From positions 1-64,000 of the forward strand of contig JBKJNY010000044.1 of assembly GCA_046593355.1 (NCBI GenBank): a stretch of 64,000 nt of DNA, written 5' to 3'. The notes beneath the pieces are model-generated. The model did not search any database. It saw only the letters and a list, made by a program, of their open reading frames with translations, and was not told where the DNA came from. Made by a program: the position numbers and the translations under genes. This DNA is from SXOA01 sp046593355. GTDB lineage: Bacteria > Planctomycetota > Planctomycetia > Pirellulales > Pirellulaceae. This document shows positions 1 through 8,990 of this stretch, in pieces (positions within the stretch are counted from its first letter, which is position 1; each line of letters starts with the position of its first letter).

Positions 1-107
1 GAGCATGTCGATCAAGCGCCGCGCCGGCGGCTTCCGCAATCCCGAAAACTTCAAAACCGCGATCTACTTCCATTGCGGCGGATTAAGCCTGTACCCATAA
101 GAAACCC
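1..107 (+). mobile_element. Right end of an ISL3-like insertion sequence
   Basis: The left edge of the window holds the 3' part of a transposase gene followed by only about seven bases before host sequence resumes. Read inwards from the proposed boundary, the element starts GGGTTTCTTATGGGTAC, a plausible terminal inverted repeat. The bases just outside (108-115) would be one copy of an 8-bp target duplication, which is usual for the ISL3 family. The exact boundary is inferred from where the flanking permease frame stops making sense. The other end lies outside the window. Confidence 0.6.
2..100 (+). CDS. Transposase C-terminus (partial, ISL3-like)
   Basis: An open frame entering from the left edge encodes about 32 residues and ends at TAA 98-100. 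It contains RRAGGFRNPENFKTAIYF followed by HCGG, which matches the usual C-terminal tail of DDE transposases of the ISL3 group, where an RRAxGFRNxxNF segment follows the last catalytic acid. Nothing of the catalytic core is visible here. The frame opens before the window, so the N-terminus is missing only because of the window edge. It runs opposite to the importer genes that follow, as expected of an inserted element. Family assignment is from recall of the motif. Confidence 0.65.
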   Translation, partial: SMSIKRRAGGFRNPENFKTAIYFHCGGLSLYP

Positions 108-1154
108 AGATGGACCATATTTATAGGCCCAGATTCCCAGCGGCAGGGCAAAAACCACGGCGGCACTCAGAGAGCAGAAGACGAGCAGAAGGTGCTGGAT
201 CGTATTGCGCAGAAAATCGCGGCCGATGAGCACCCATTCACTCTCGTCGCCAAAGTCCCTATCGATTTTGAGCGTGTCACGAAGAAAACTGCCGGCCACC
301 TTGCGATTCCGGTCGCGATCAATCCGTATCCGGGTGTTCATTTCCATCATGGTCCCGTTATCGATCTTCCCTTCCAGCTTGAGCAGGTTTTGCAGCACTT
401 CCACAGCACGGTCTTTCAAATCCGCGCGATACAGGATAACCGCGTGATACTCGGGAAAGGACGCCAAGTCGTCTTCCAGCACCCTCAGGTTGTATTTGGC
501 GATTTCGGGGTCGGTGGAATACAGGTCGGTTACGTGCAGCGTCCCCGCATCCAAGCCGCGATACGCCAGACTATGGTCCAACCCCGTCGGCACTTTCTCG
601 AATTGATACAGCACCTTCACCGCCGGCCAGCCGTCTCCCCGTTTCAGGAATTCGTCGCTGAAGCCGAATTTGAGCTTGGCCCCCTCCGGAGACTTCGCCA
701 CCTTAGCCAGGTCGGAGATGCTGGCGATCTTCATTTTCTCGGCAACGTCGGCTTTCATCCCCAGGGCGTAAGTATTGTTGAAGCCGAGCGGCTGGCTCAT
801 GGTCAGTTTCAATTTTGCGAGGGCGGCGCGGATGTCATCGTCGCTGCGAACGCGCTGCCCCTTGAGAATCTCCTGGCTGAGCGTGCCGGTGTATTCGATA
901 TAGGCGTCGATGTCTCCCTTTTTGAGCGCCGCAAAGACGATCTGTGTGCCCCCCAAGGCGCTCTGGTGCCGGGCATCCCCGCCGGCCTGATCGGCGAGGA
1001 GGGTCAACATCTCCCCCAGAATCACGTTCTCGATCGAGCTCTTGGAGCCGATGCGAACGAGTGGTGGATCGGGCGAAGCTGCCAGCGCTGTTATCGCAAT
1101 GAGCAGCACAGCGGACATCGCGAACATCAACGTTAAGTACTGGGAGCATTTCAT
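51..1154 (-). pseudogene. OpuA/OpuB-type substrate-binding/permease fusion, cut by the IS
   Basis: The product begins with a signal peptide and then a glycine-betaine/choline-type periplasmic binding domain (about residues 30-290), including the conserved EYTGTL segment. A hydrophobic stretch starting near residue 315 looks like the first membrane helix of the fused permease (LPLGIWAYKYGP). The frame then leaves family-like sequence abruptly, and its last residues come from the IS end at the window edge. The permease is therefore missing and the importer is probably dead or only a binding protein. The ATG overlaps the TGA of the upstream ATPase gene (ATGA, 1151-1154), so the two are translationally coupled. 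The family normally imports osmoprotectants. Confidence 0.75.
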
Positions 1155-1906
1155 GACGTCGCCACCTCCTTAACCTCGACGCCCGGCAGGTGCTGGGCGT
1201 TGATGAACCGGGTGACATAATCATTCGCAGGGCAGCGGATCATTTCGTCGAGCGTTCCCTGCTGCACGATTTCGCCGTCGCCAAGCAGCACCACGGTATC
1301 GCCGAAGAAGCCGGCTTCCCCCATGTCGTGCGTGACGAGGACGACCGTCTTTTTGAGTGACTGGAAAATGAGGCGCAAGTCTTCCTGGAGGTCGAAGCGG
1401 ATGAGCGGGTCGAGGGCCCCCATCGGCTCATCCAAAAGGAGGACATCCGGGTCGAGCATCAGAGCCCGCATGATTCCCAGCCGTTGCCGCTGGCCGCCGG
1501 AGAGTTGCGAGGGGTAGCGGTCCAGTGCTCCGTCGGGCAGGCGCGTAAGCCGGGCCAATTCCTCCAGGCGGTCATTCACCCGCTCTTTGTCCCAGCCTAG
1601 ATAGCGGGCCATCAGGCCGACGTTGCCGCGGGCGGAGAGATGCGGGAACAGGCCGCCGTCCTGAATGACGTACCCCATTTTGCGCCGCATTTGCATGATG
1701 TTCCGGGGCGTCAGCTCGATGCCATTGAACTTGACAGTCCCCTCGCTCGGCTCTACCAGGCCAATCATGATCCGTAACAGCGTGCTTTTCCCGCAGCCGC
1801 TGGGGCCGATTAGAACGGTGGTCTTCCCCCGCTCCAGGACGAGCGAGGTCGGCTTCAAGACCTGAGTCTGGCCGAACGACTTGGCGACGCCCATCAATTC
1901 CAGCAT
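1151..1906 (-). CDS. Osmoprotectant ABC transporter ATP-binding protein
   Basis: A 251-residue ABC ATPase of the OpuA/ProV type that would energise import of glycine betaine, choline or similar solutes with the fused binding/permease partner. Visible motifs are Walker A GPSGCGKST, the LSGGQRQR signature and Walker B DVLLLDEP, followed by a switch histidine in LVTHD. The frame is open further upstream, but I start at 1906 because AGAGGA lies just before this ATG and the product then begins like the family (MLELMGVAKSFG). The stop overlaps the next gene's start by four bases. Since the partner is disrupted by an IS, this ATPase may have no working membrane subunit. Confidence 0.88.
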   Translation of the reverse strand: MLELMGVAKSFGQTQVLKPTSLVLERGKTTVLIGPSGCGKSTLLRIMIGLVEPSEGTVKFNGIELTPRNIMQMRRKMGYVIQDGGLFPHLSARGNVGLMARYLGWDKERVNDRLEELARLTRLPDGALDRYPSQLSGGQRQRLGIMRALMLDPDVLLLDEPMGALDPLIRFDLQEDLRLIFQSLKKTVVLVTHDMGEAGFFGDTVVLLGDGEIVQQGTLDEMIRCPANDYVTRFINAQHLPGVEVKEVATS

Positions 1907-2079
1907 GAAGAAATCCTCTGGCCCGCGGCTGAAGAGCAAATCGCCTGTGCGAGGGGCGGGAAAGGGCAAGATAACTTGCGGGGAGCAGAATTGCCACTGG
2001 CGGGCCACTGGCGGCGCAAGGAGGGAGGAGCTAGCGCGAATAGCTGTTGAGCGTGGCGCGCATCCTCCGCGCAAAAAAC

Positions 2080-2133
2080 AACGCCCCCGTGCGGCAAAGT
2101 GTAATTCCACACGCGGGCGTTTTCTGGAATCTC
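2080..2133 (-). terminator. Probable intrinsic terminator after the DUF1328 gene
   Basis: An imperfect GC-rich stem (arms AACGCCC...GGGCGTT) spans about 2089-2133. On the minus strand it is followed by GTTTTTTG, giving a hairpin plus T-run about 60 bases downstream of the DUF1328 stop. It also separates that gene from the ABC transporter. Confidence 0.55.
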
Positions 2134-2193
2134 AAGATCAAGTCTGGGCCGCAGTCCCTACTGAAAGCAGTCCAAATGAACTTAAGACTCCCG

Positions 2194-2364
2194 CTAGGCG
2201 ACTGGTCGCCGTACCGCGCCGGTCAGCAAGCTCACCAGGAACAGGACGAGAAATACGACAAACAGAACTTTACCGATGACGGCGAATTGAGCGGCGATGC
2301 CGCCAAATCCAAACAATGCGGCGACGAGCGCCACGACAAGAAATACAAGTGCCCAGTACAACAT
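2194..2364 (-). CDS. DUF1328 small membrane protein
   Basis: A 56-residue, almost wholly hydrophobic peptide starting MLYWALVFLVVALVAAL, with two membrane segments separated by a short Gly-rich turn (FGFGGIA). It matches the YtjA/DUF1328 family in length (about 55 residues) and sequence; the function of that family is not known. The start is set at 2364 because GAGGAG lies eight bases upstream. The longer frame gives a non-hydrophobic N-terminus unlike the family. It is flanked by intergenic sequence on both sides and is probably monocistronic. Confidence 0.85.
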   Translation of the reverse strand: MLYWALVFLVVALVAALFGFGGIAAQFAVIGKVLFVVFLVLFLVSLLTGAVRRPVA

Positions 2365-2632
2365 GGTTCGAGTCTCCTCTACAGAATATGAAATGTGTTT
2401 CGGTGATCCGAGTTGGAACGGGCGGCGACCCATTCCTGCCGGACCGTATATGCAAAGAGAGTGCCAATGCAAGTCGTCGCAACGTTATTGCGCCGCAGGT
2501 GCAACGGCAGCAATGAGTTGCGTATCGGATAGGGGTGGCTGGAAGTGCGTCGGATCCTTTCACGCCAACAGGCTAGATGACGCTCCCCTTGGCTTCCCTG
2601 CGGTCTTAACCGGTCGTGAGAATCGCGGGTGC

Positions 2633-5600
2633 CTACTTCACCACGAAGTTCACCAGCTTCCCCGGCACGACGATCGTCTTAACGACTTCCTTGCCGCTGA
2701 GGAGTTCCGCGATGCGCGGCTCGGCGCGGGCGGCGGCGATGAGCGTGGCCTGGTCGCTGCCGGCGGGGACGACGACTTTGCCTCGGAGCTTTCCCAGGAT
2801 TTGCACGGGGATTTCAATTTCGGCGTCCTTGGTCAGGGCGTAGTCGAACGTCGGCCAGGGCTCATAGGCCAGCGTCTTCTCGTGGCCAAGTCCGCCTAAG
2901 GCGGACCACAGCTCTTCGGCGATGTGCGGGGCGAAGGGGGAGAGCAGCAGGACGAAACGCTCCATCACGGAATGCGGCCGGATCGATTGTTTGGTGAAAA
3001 AGTTCACGAACTCCATCATCCGGGCGATGGCCGTGTTAAACGCCATCCCCTCGATGTCGCTCGTCACCTGCTTAATCGTCTTGTGCAGCGTGCGGTTTTG
3101 CTCGTCCGTCGGCTCCACTTTTTGCACGGAGGCATTCAGTGCCAGCGAATCGCTCTTATCATCCACAACCAGCCGCCAGGCCCGGTCCAGAAATCCGCGG
3201 ACGCCGACGACGCCAGCGGTGCTCCAGGGTTTTACCGCTTCCAGCGGACCCATGAACATTTCGAAGAGGCGGAGGGAGTCTGCGCCGAATTCGCGGACCA
3301 CGTCATCGGGATTGATGACGTTGCCGCGGGCCTTGGACATCTTCTCCGCCCTGCCCGACAACACAATATTTGTGCCCCGCATGTACGGCTTGGAGTCTCT
3401 GAACTCGATGTCTTCTTTCTTTACCGTTCGCAATTCATACGGCTCATCGCGGTCACGACCGTCTTGCACCTCTCCCTCAGAAACATAATTGTTGGTCTTA
3501 GGATCCCAATATGCGTCATACTGAACCTCGCCCAGGATCATCCCTTGATTCACCAGCTTCTGGAACGGCTCGCTCGCGGAAACGTAGCCATAGTCGAAGA
3601 GCACCTTATGCCAGAAACGGGAATACAGCAGATGCAGCACGGCATGTTCGGCTCCCCCGACGTACAGGTCCACCGGCATCCAGGCTTTTTCTTTGGCTGG
3701 GTCTACGAAGACTTGGCCGTTACGCGGGTCGATGAACCGCAGATAGTACCAGCAGCTCCCCGCCCACTGCGGCATGGTGTTGGTTTCGCGGCGGTACTTT
3801 TTGCCGTCGATGACCGGGTAGAGCCACTCCGCCGGCGCTTTGCCCAACGGAGGCACTGGTCGGTCACCTCTGGCTGGCCCGAAATCGTCCAGGTGCGGGA
3901 GATCGACCGGCAGGTCTTTCATTTCGACGGCACGGATCATTCCCGTCGGCTGTCCCTTGTCGTCCAGCTCATGCAGGATCGGGAACGGCTCCCCCCAGAA
4001 CCGCTGGCGCGAAAAGAGCCAGTCGCGGAGCTTGTAATTGACCGCTTCGCGGCCCAGGCCGGCCGTCGCGAGCCACTTCGTGATCTTTTCGTTGGCTTGT
4101 GCCGTCGCCAGGCCGTCGATCACTGGCGAGTTGATTGCCATCCCTTCGCCGACAAACGTGCCATAATCCGACGGCCTTTGCGAGTAGTCCTTGAGAAGGT
4201 CGCCGGTTGCACTCTGCGCGATGATCTTCGCAGCACTCTCCACCATGCCATCCCGAATGCTCTGCGCCATGTTCGGCTGACCATGCTTGGCGGCGAGAAC
4301 ATCAATGTTTTGATCCAATGCCGCCCGCTTTCGGATCGATGCAATGGCCGAGGAACGGAGCCAATCATCGGTAGGCGCAACCACGGCGCGAACCGGCAAG
4401 TGAAACAAAGTTGCAAACTCAAAGTCCCGCTCGTCATGTGCTGGCACCGCCATAATCGCGCCAGTGCCGTAGCCCCACAGAACATAGTCAGCGATCCAGA
4501 CGGGGACTTTCTCACCATTGACTGGATTGATCGCGTATGACCCGGTGAAGACGCCCGTCTTGCTCTTCGTCACATCCTGTCGATCTCGGTCGCTTTTGCT
4601 GGCGGCCTTTTGGACGTAGGCTTCGACGGCTGTTTTCTGTTTCTCTGTTGTGAGCCGCGCGACGAAGGGATGTTCCGGGGCGATGACCATGTAGGTCGCG
4701 CCGTAGAGAGTGTCGGGTCGAGTGGTGTAGATGCGGAGGACGTCGTCGGCGGGCTTCTTGGGGAAGCCGGAGGCGGCGCGCGCGGATTTCCATTCTTCAA
4801 AGCTGGGCAGGCTGGAAGCCCACCCCACCCAGAAATCCACCTCGGCCCCGACGCTCCGGCCGATCCAGTCGCTTTGCAGCTTTTTGATGCCGCTCGACCA
4901 GTCGAGCCCTTCCAGGTCTTGCTCCAGCCGGTCGGCGTAAGCGGTGATGCGGAGCATCCATTGTCGCAGGGGCATGCGGACGACGGGGTAGCTGCCGCGC
5001 TCGCTTTTGCCGTCGATGACTTCCTCGTTGGCCAGCACCGTCCCCAAGCCGGGGCACCAGTTGACCAGGGCGTCGGCCTGATACGCCAGCCGGTGCTCGT
5101 CCTGAAATTTGCGGACGGCATTTTCTCCCTCGGCTTTCACGTCAGCGGGAATGGGCAGCTCACTGATGGGGCGGCCCTTCTGTTGTGCCGCGTCAAACCA
5201 GGTATCGAACAGGACCAGGAAAATCCACTGCGTCCAGCGGAAATACTCCACGTCCGTCGTCGCCAGTACGCGATCCCAGTCGTAGCTGAAGCCCAGCATT
5301 TTGAGCTGGCGGGTGAACTCGCGGATATTGTTTTCGGTGTTGCTGCGGGGATGCTCGCCGGTCTTGATGGCGTGCTCTTCCGCCGGCAGGCCGAAGGCGT
5401 CAAAGCCCATCGGGTGCAGCACGCTTCGCCCTCGCATCCGCTCAAACCGGCAGACGATGTCCGTGGCCGTGTACCCCTCCGGATGCCCCACGTGCAGCCC
5501 CGAGCCGCTGGGGTACGGGAACATATCGAGCACGTAGAGCTTCTTCCCTGCCGGTATTTCCGGCGTGCGGAAGGTCTGGTGCTCGGCCCAGTACTGTTGC

Positions 5601-5638
5601 CACTTGGGCTCGACTGCTGCGGGGTTGTATCGTGGCAT
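2633..5638 (-). CDS. leuS: Leucyl-tRNA synthetase
   Basis: A 1001-residue class I synthetase that charges tRNA-Leu. The HIGH motif is present as HVGH at residues 49-52, the editing (CP1) domain shows TTRPDTLYGATYMV, and the KMSKS loop appears as KMSKA at 766-770. The C-terminal anticodon-binding helices and the small C-terminal domain (LGKLRGKVVVP) are complete. It is longer than the roughly 860-residue E. coli enzyme; part of the excess lies at the entry to the editing domain. There, bases 4805-4828 are a half-copy of palindromic repeat family A, read as VGWASSLPS. It is upstream of nothing obvious; recJ precedes it on the same strand after a repeat. Confidence 0.97.
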   Translation of the reverse strand: MPRYNPAAVEPKWQQYWAEHQTFRTPEIPAGKKLYVLDMFPYPSGSGLHVGHPEGYTATDIVCRFERMRGRSVLHPMGFDAFGLPAEEHAIKTGEHPRSNTENNIREFTRQLKMLGFSYDWDRVLATTDVEYFRWTQWIFLVLFDTWFDAAQQKGRPISELPIPADVKAEGENAVRKFQDEHRLAYQADALVNWCPGLGTVLANEEVIDGKSERGSYPVVRMPLRQWMLRITAYADRLEQDLEGLDWSSGIKKLQSDWIGRSVGAEVDFWVGWASSLPSFEEWKSARAASGFPKKPADDVLRIYTTRPDTLYGATYMVIAPEHPFVARLTTEKQKTAVEAYVQKAASKSDRDRQDVTKSKTGVFTGSYAINPVNGEKVPVWIADYVLWGYGTGAIMAVPAHDERDFEFATLFHLPVRAVVAPTDDWLRSSAIASIRKRAALDQNIDVLAAKHGQPNMAQSIRDGMVESAAKIIAQSATGDLLKDYSQRPSDYGTFVGEGMAINSPVIDGLATAQANEKITKWLATAGLGREAVNYKLRDWLFSRQRFWGEPFPILHELDDKGQPTGMIRAVEMKDLPVDLPHLDDFGPARGDRPVPPLGKAPAEWLYPVIDGKKYRRETNTMPQWAGSCWYYLRFIDPRNGQVFVDPAKEKAWMPVDLYVGGAEHAVLHLLYSRFWHKVLFDYGYVSASEPFQKLVNQGMILGEVQYDAYWDPKTNNYVSEGEVQDGRDRDEPYELRTVKKEDIEFRDSKPYMRGTNIVLSGRAEKMSKARGNVINPDDVVREFGADSLRLFEMFMGPLEAVKPWSTAGVVGVRGFLDRAWRLVVDDKSDSLALNASVQKVEPTDEQNRTLHKTIKQVTSDIEGMAFNTAIARMMEFVNFFTKQSIRPHSVMERFVLLLSPFAPHIAEELWSALGGLGHEKTLAYEPWPTFDYALTKDAEIEIPVQILGKLRGKVVVPAGSDQATLIAAARAEPRIAELLSGKEVVKTIVVPGKLVNFVVK
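4805..4828 (-). repeat. Family A half-repeat inside leuS
   Basis: A single 24-base arm matches the intergenic family A arm except for one or two bases. Read in the leuS frame, the family TAG triplet would be a stop; here it is TGG (Trp). See the other family A copies at 7557, 9901, 20089, 54582 and 57867. Confidence 0.75.
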
Positions 5639-5660
5639 CGGAGTCTTGCGGTTAGGGAAT

Positions 5661-5735
5661 GACGAAACTCGAATGGCGAATGACGAATTGAAAACCGGCT
5701 TTCATTCGCCATTCGCCATTCGAGTTTCGCCATTC
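5661..5735. repeat. Family D inverted repeat upstream of leuS
   Basis: The two arms are built from ATTCGCCATTCGAGTTTC and its complement, around 5661-5685 and 5705-5735, with about 20 bases between. A related single arm lies at 35611-35650 before kdsC. It lies between recJ and leuS, so it may act as a transcript hairpin, but no function is shown. Confidence 0.7.
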
Positions 5736-5782
5736 GTTATACGACAAGACACCCGCCGAAGGTAGAAGTTCGCCAAGTGCCG

Positions 5783-7540
5783 CTATTTGCTAGCCGCGAC
5801 CTCCGACACCCGCCAATCCACCAACTGCACTTCCACGCTGCGCCTGCCCCCATACTCGTTGATGACGGGGCGGTAGGCGATGTCGAGCGGGGTGTCGATG
5901 CGGGAGAGCTCGTCCGCCTGTTCCCCAAAGCCGAAGCCGACGCCGCGCATGTTCACGCGGTGCTGCACCAGGCGGAAAGAAAGGTGCCGCTCGCCGCCGC
6001 CGATTTTCTTCGGCGGTTCGGCGAGCTTGACGCCGGTGGCGCAGAGGACGGGGCGCGGGTTGCCCATTCCGAAAGGGGCCATCTGCTCAATCTGGTTGAC
6101 GATCTGGGCGGTGAGCTGGCTCAGGGGCGCTTCCCCGTCGATGTTGATTTCGACTTGCCCCACGCTGCTCGTGGACTGCGTGGAAAGCTGATCGCAAAAG
6201 GCTCCGCGAAACGCCTCGATGCGGCTCTCCTCAATTTTCATCCCCGCCGCGGCCGCGTGACCGCCGAAGCCGAGCAGATGCTCGCTGCATGCCGCGAGGG
6301 CATGGTGCAAGTTGGTGCTGCCGCCACTGCGGGCGGAGCCGACGCCGGGCTTCACACCGAGCGGGTCGAGGGCGATGACGATGACCGGGCGGCCGAACTT
6401 CTCCGCCAACTTGCCGGCGACGAGGCCGATGACTCCCACGTGCCAGCCGCGGCCGGCCAGGACGAAGGCCGGGTCGTTCTCCGCGTCGCACTCCTCCTTG
6501 ATTTGCTTGTTCGCCGCGATCAGGATGCTCCGCTCAATGCTATCGCGGCTGCCGTTGAGTTCGTGGATGTATTCGGCGAGCTGCTGGGCCCGCGGCTCAG
6601 AATCGGTGGTCATCAGTTCGACGGCGAGCTGCGCCTGGCCGAACCGGCCGGCGGCGTTGAGGCGCGGAGCGAGCGTGAAGGCGATGTTTTCACTGTTGAG
6701 CGATGCCTTCTCATGGAGCTTCGTCACTTCCAGCAGCTTCTTGATCCCCAGCGGCGGGTGATGGAGCAAGCTCGTGAGTCCATGTCGGACGATAATTCGG
6801 TTTTCATCCAGCAGCGGCACCATGTCGGCAACGGTGCCGAGTGCGGCCAGGCCAACCGCGGAGAGCAGAAAGTTCCGCATCGGCTCACTGACCTTCTTGC
6901 TCTGGCTGGCCCGCTGGCAGATTGCCCAGGCCAGCTTGAACGCCACCCCCGCCCCGCACAGGCCGGCGAAGGGATACGCATGTCCCGGCAACCGCGGATG
7001 CACGATGGCCGCCGCGTCGGGCAGCCGCTCGGCGAATTCGTGATGGTCGGTGACGATCAGCTCCAGGCCGAGAGACTTGGCCGTGTCGGCTTCGTTGAGG
7101 CTGGCAATGCCGCAATCGACTGAGATAACGAGCGACGCCCCGCGGCCGGCGAGTGTCCGCAGCGCGTGGTCGCTAAGTCCGTACCCTTCCTCGAGTCGGT
7201 TGGGAACGTAGTACGAGACATCCGCGCCGAGCAGCCGAAGGCAGATGATGAGGATCGAGGTTCCGGTCATGCCATCTGCGTCGTAGTCGCCATAAATGAC
7301 AATCTTCCGCTTGTCCCGAATGGCCGCATGGACTCGATCCGCTGCCGCCGCACAACCGGGGAGCTCGTCGGGGTCGCGGAGTCCGGTGAGCTTGGACTCC
7401 AGGAACGTCTTGACGTGCTCCGGATCATGCACGCCTCGGCAGAGCAGAAGCTGCGCGACAATCGGCGGTACCCCCGCGGACTGCTCCAGGCGGCTAATCC
7501 GGTCAGCATCGTGCGGCTCAATGCGCCAGCGTTTGCGCAT
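5783..7540 (-). CDS. recJ: Single-stranded-DNA exonuclease RecJ
   Basis: A 585-residue DHH/DHHA1-family exonuclease that degrades single-stranded DNA 5' to 3' in recombination and mismatch repair. Motifs I and III are seen as DYDADGMTGT and DHHEF, metal ligands of the DHH domain. The DHHA1 part carries the GGHAAAAGM glycine-rich motif, followed by the RecJ oligonucleotide-binding domain. The open frame reaches into a family A repeat upstream (giving LGRLEAYPT), which is not RecJ-like. I choose the ATG at 7540, nine bases after AAGGA; an ATG at 7549 is possible. Length agrees with the family (about 570). Confidence 0.94.
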   Translation of the reverse strand: MRKRWRIEPHDADRISRLEQSAGVPPIVAQLLLCRGVHDPEHVKTFLESKLTGLRDPDELPGCAAAADRVHAAIRDKRKIVIYGDYDADGMTGTSILIICLRLLGADVSYYVPNRLEEGYGLSDHALRTLAGRGASLVISVDCGIASLNEADTAKSLGLELIVTDHHEFAERLPDAAAIVHPRLPGHAYPFAGLCGAGVAFKLAWAICQRASQSKKVSEPMRNFLLSAVGLAALGTVADMVPLLDENRIIVRHGLTSLLHHPPLGIKKLLEVTKLHEKASLNSENIAFTLAPRLNAAGRFGQAQLAVELMTTDSEPRAQQLAEYIHELNGSRDSIERSILIAANKQIKEECDAENDPAFVLAGRGWHVGVIGLVAGKLAEKFGRPVIVIALDPLGVKPGVGSARSGGSTNLHHALAACSEHLLGFGGHAAAAGMKIEESRIEAFRGAFCDQLSTQSTSSVGQVEINIDGEAPLSQLTAQIVNQIEQMAPFGMGNPRPVLCATGVKLAEPPKKIGGGERHLSFRLVQHRVNMRGVGFGFGEQADELSRIDTPLDIAYRPVINEYGGRRSVEVQLVDWRVSEVAASK

Positions 7541-7556
7541 GGGGGTCATCCTTAAC

Positions 7557-7636
7557 GTGGGGTAGGCTTCTAGCCTGCCCAAAAAAGCCACCGCGAAAGG
7601 GCTTAGAAATCCGGGCAGGCTGGAAGCCTACCCCAC
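7557..7636. repeat. Family A paired palindromic repeat
   Basis: Two inverted 24-base arms (7557-7580 and 7613-7636), core TAGGCTTCCAGCCTGCCC, flank a 32-base spacer. The element fills the gap between rpmG and recJ and ends three bases from the rpmG stop. Confidence 0.85.
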
Positions 7637-7639
7637 CGG

Positions 7640-7804
7640 CTACTTCTTCTTCTCCGTGTGCGGCGTATGCTTCCGCAGCCGGGAACTGTACTTCTGGAGC
7701 TTGAGTTTCTCGCCGCCCGGTTTGCGGCGGAGGGTGTAGTTGATGTCGCCGGTTTCGTCGCAAACGAGGTGGACGACTTCGGCTTTCTTCTTGCTCTTGG
7801 CCAT
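7640..7804 (-). CDS. rpmG: 50S ribosomal protein L33
   Basis: A short gene of 54 residues, found by translating the minus strand between recJ and the deacetylase. The product is very basic, with KSKKKAEVVHLVCDETGD at the start, then an INYTLRRKP segment and a KLQKYSSRLRKHTPHTEKKK tail, matching the L33 pattern (YxTxKN-like core, KYxPxLRKHTxH tail). AGGAT stands about nine bases before the ATG. Only one cysteine is present, so it is the zinc-free form of L33. The family A repeat just downstream may serve as its transcript end. It lies in a separate frame from a longer spurious frame. Confidence 0.92.
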   Translation of the reverse strand: MAKSKKKAEVVHLVCDETGDINYTLRRKPGGEKLKLQKYSSRLRKHTPHTEKKK

Positions 7805-7864
7805 GACAATATCCTGACGCTGAATCTGGCGAATTCAATATGATAACGGAGGCAGGGCGGTCGG

Positions 7865-7981
7865 TGTAGGGTGCATGAGAGCCGGCGAAATGCACGCGTG
7901 ATGCAGTCGGATTCATGGATATACGCGTTCGTAATGGCCGGGCGGATAACGCGTGCATTTCGCGGCGCTCATGCACCCTAC
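7865..7981. repeat. Family C paired palindromic repeat
   Basis: The arms, of type GTAGGGTGCATGAG...GAAATGCACGCG, lie at 7865-7898 and, inverted, at 7950-7981. The right arm overlaps the stop codon of the deacetylase gene (7978-7980), supplying its TAG. A second copy is at 56319-56432. Confidence 0.85.
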
Positions 7982-8970
7982 TTGAACCGCTTGTAAACCC
8001 TATCCAGCCCCACCAGCTCCACCTTGTCACCAGCTTCTTTGGCCAGTTTGCAGATGAGCTTCAGCGACTCCATTTTGGGGTCTTCCACGACCAGGCAGGA
8101 AGGATGGGCCAGGAAGTCGAAGACTTGCCCCTTGTCGAGGACGCTCTCCACCGCCAGGCGAATGGCTTTCAGGAACCAGTCCAACTTCCAGTAGTTGGTG
8201 CGGAATGCGCCGACGTCGCTGATGGGGGACATGGGGATTTCGACCAAGCCGTTTTCATAGACGTACGGCTGGGCGGACGACTGGGCTCGGACGATGTCGG
8301 CGTAGACTTCGGCGGACGGCTCTTCCTTGGGCTTACCGGTGGCATGGGCGGGATACTTGCTGCTGACCCACTTGAAACCGAGGTCCAGGAGCATGTGCTG
8401 GATATCGACGCGGCCGTCGAGGCCATTGGCGAAGCCGCCGGGAGTACGAAAACCATTTGGCGCGATTCCGGCCCGAGTTTTCATGGCCTCGCTGCACAGG
8501 CGGATGTTTTCGCGGATGACTTCTTCCGGTTTGCGGCCAGCAATCAGCCACGGTGAGCGCTGGAAGCGGAACTGAATCTCCTCCGGCTTCTTGGCAAGGA
8601 GATAAACATGGTCATACGTATGGTTGCCGATAGGACATCCTAGCGCGGCGATTTCCTTCAGCCACTCCGCGCTCGGCTGCTCGAGCACGCGGCCGACGCA
8701 GAAGAAATGGATGACGCCGCCGAGTTCCTTCACCAGCTTCGCAGCCCGTACCGCGTAGTCCTTCGTCGCCTCGTCGAGATTCCCCTTCTCGTAGTTCCAC
8801 TCGGTGATGTCCCGCCGGGGATACTGAGCGCTCATCTCCAAATCGAGCGTGATGGCAATCTGGGCACTGGGCTTCTTCGGCTCCGCTGCCCGTTGCGAAG
8901 CAGGCAGAGCGACAAGGCCCGCTCCGACCGCTACGGACTGAGACAGAAACTGGCGGCGAGAGAAACTCAT
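7978..8970 (-). CDS. Tat-exported polysaccharide deacetylase (NodB-like)
   Basis: A 330-residue protein with a twin-arginine-type leader (SRRQFLSQS then a hydrophobic stretch), so it is probably exported folded. The body is a NodB-homology domain: ITLDLEMS near residue 40, IHFFCVG, and the metal-binding HxxxH motif in GNHTYDH around residue 138, followed by FRTPGGF. Members remove N- or O-acetyl groups from polysaccharides such as peptidoglycan or chitin-like glycans; the substrate cannot be told here. The usual first Asp pair is changed to DLE, so activity should be checked. The stop codon is provided by a family C repeat arm. Confidence 0.8.
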   Translation of the reverse strand: MSFSRRQFLSQSVAVGAGLVALPASQRAAEPKKPSAQIAITLDLEMSAQYPRRDITEWNYEKGNLDEATKDYAVRAAKLVKELGGVIHFFCVGRVLEQPSAEWLKEIAALGCPIGNHTYDHVYLLAKKPEEIQFRFQRSPWLIAGRKPEEVIRENIRLCSEAMKTRAGIAPNGFRTPGGFANGLDGRVDIQHMLLDLGFKWVSSKYPAHATGKPKEEPSAEVYADIVRAQSSAQPYVYENGLVEIPMSPISDVGAFRTNYWKLDWFLKAIRLAVESVLDKGQVFDFLAHPSCLVVEDPKMESLKLICKLAKEAGDKVELVGLDRVYKRFK

Positions 8971-8990
8971 AAGCGCGAGCTTTCGGACAG

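Noticed and set aside
2924..4540. A 538-codon plus-strand frame
   Set aside because: It is also antisense to leuS; the leuS frame is clearly the gene.
4610..5662. A 350-codon plus-strand frame
   Set aside because: It is antisense to leuS, with codon pattern of a shadow frame in GC-rich DNA and no family-like sequence.
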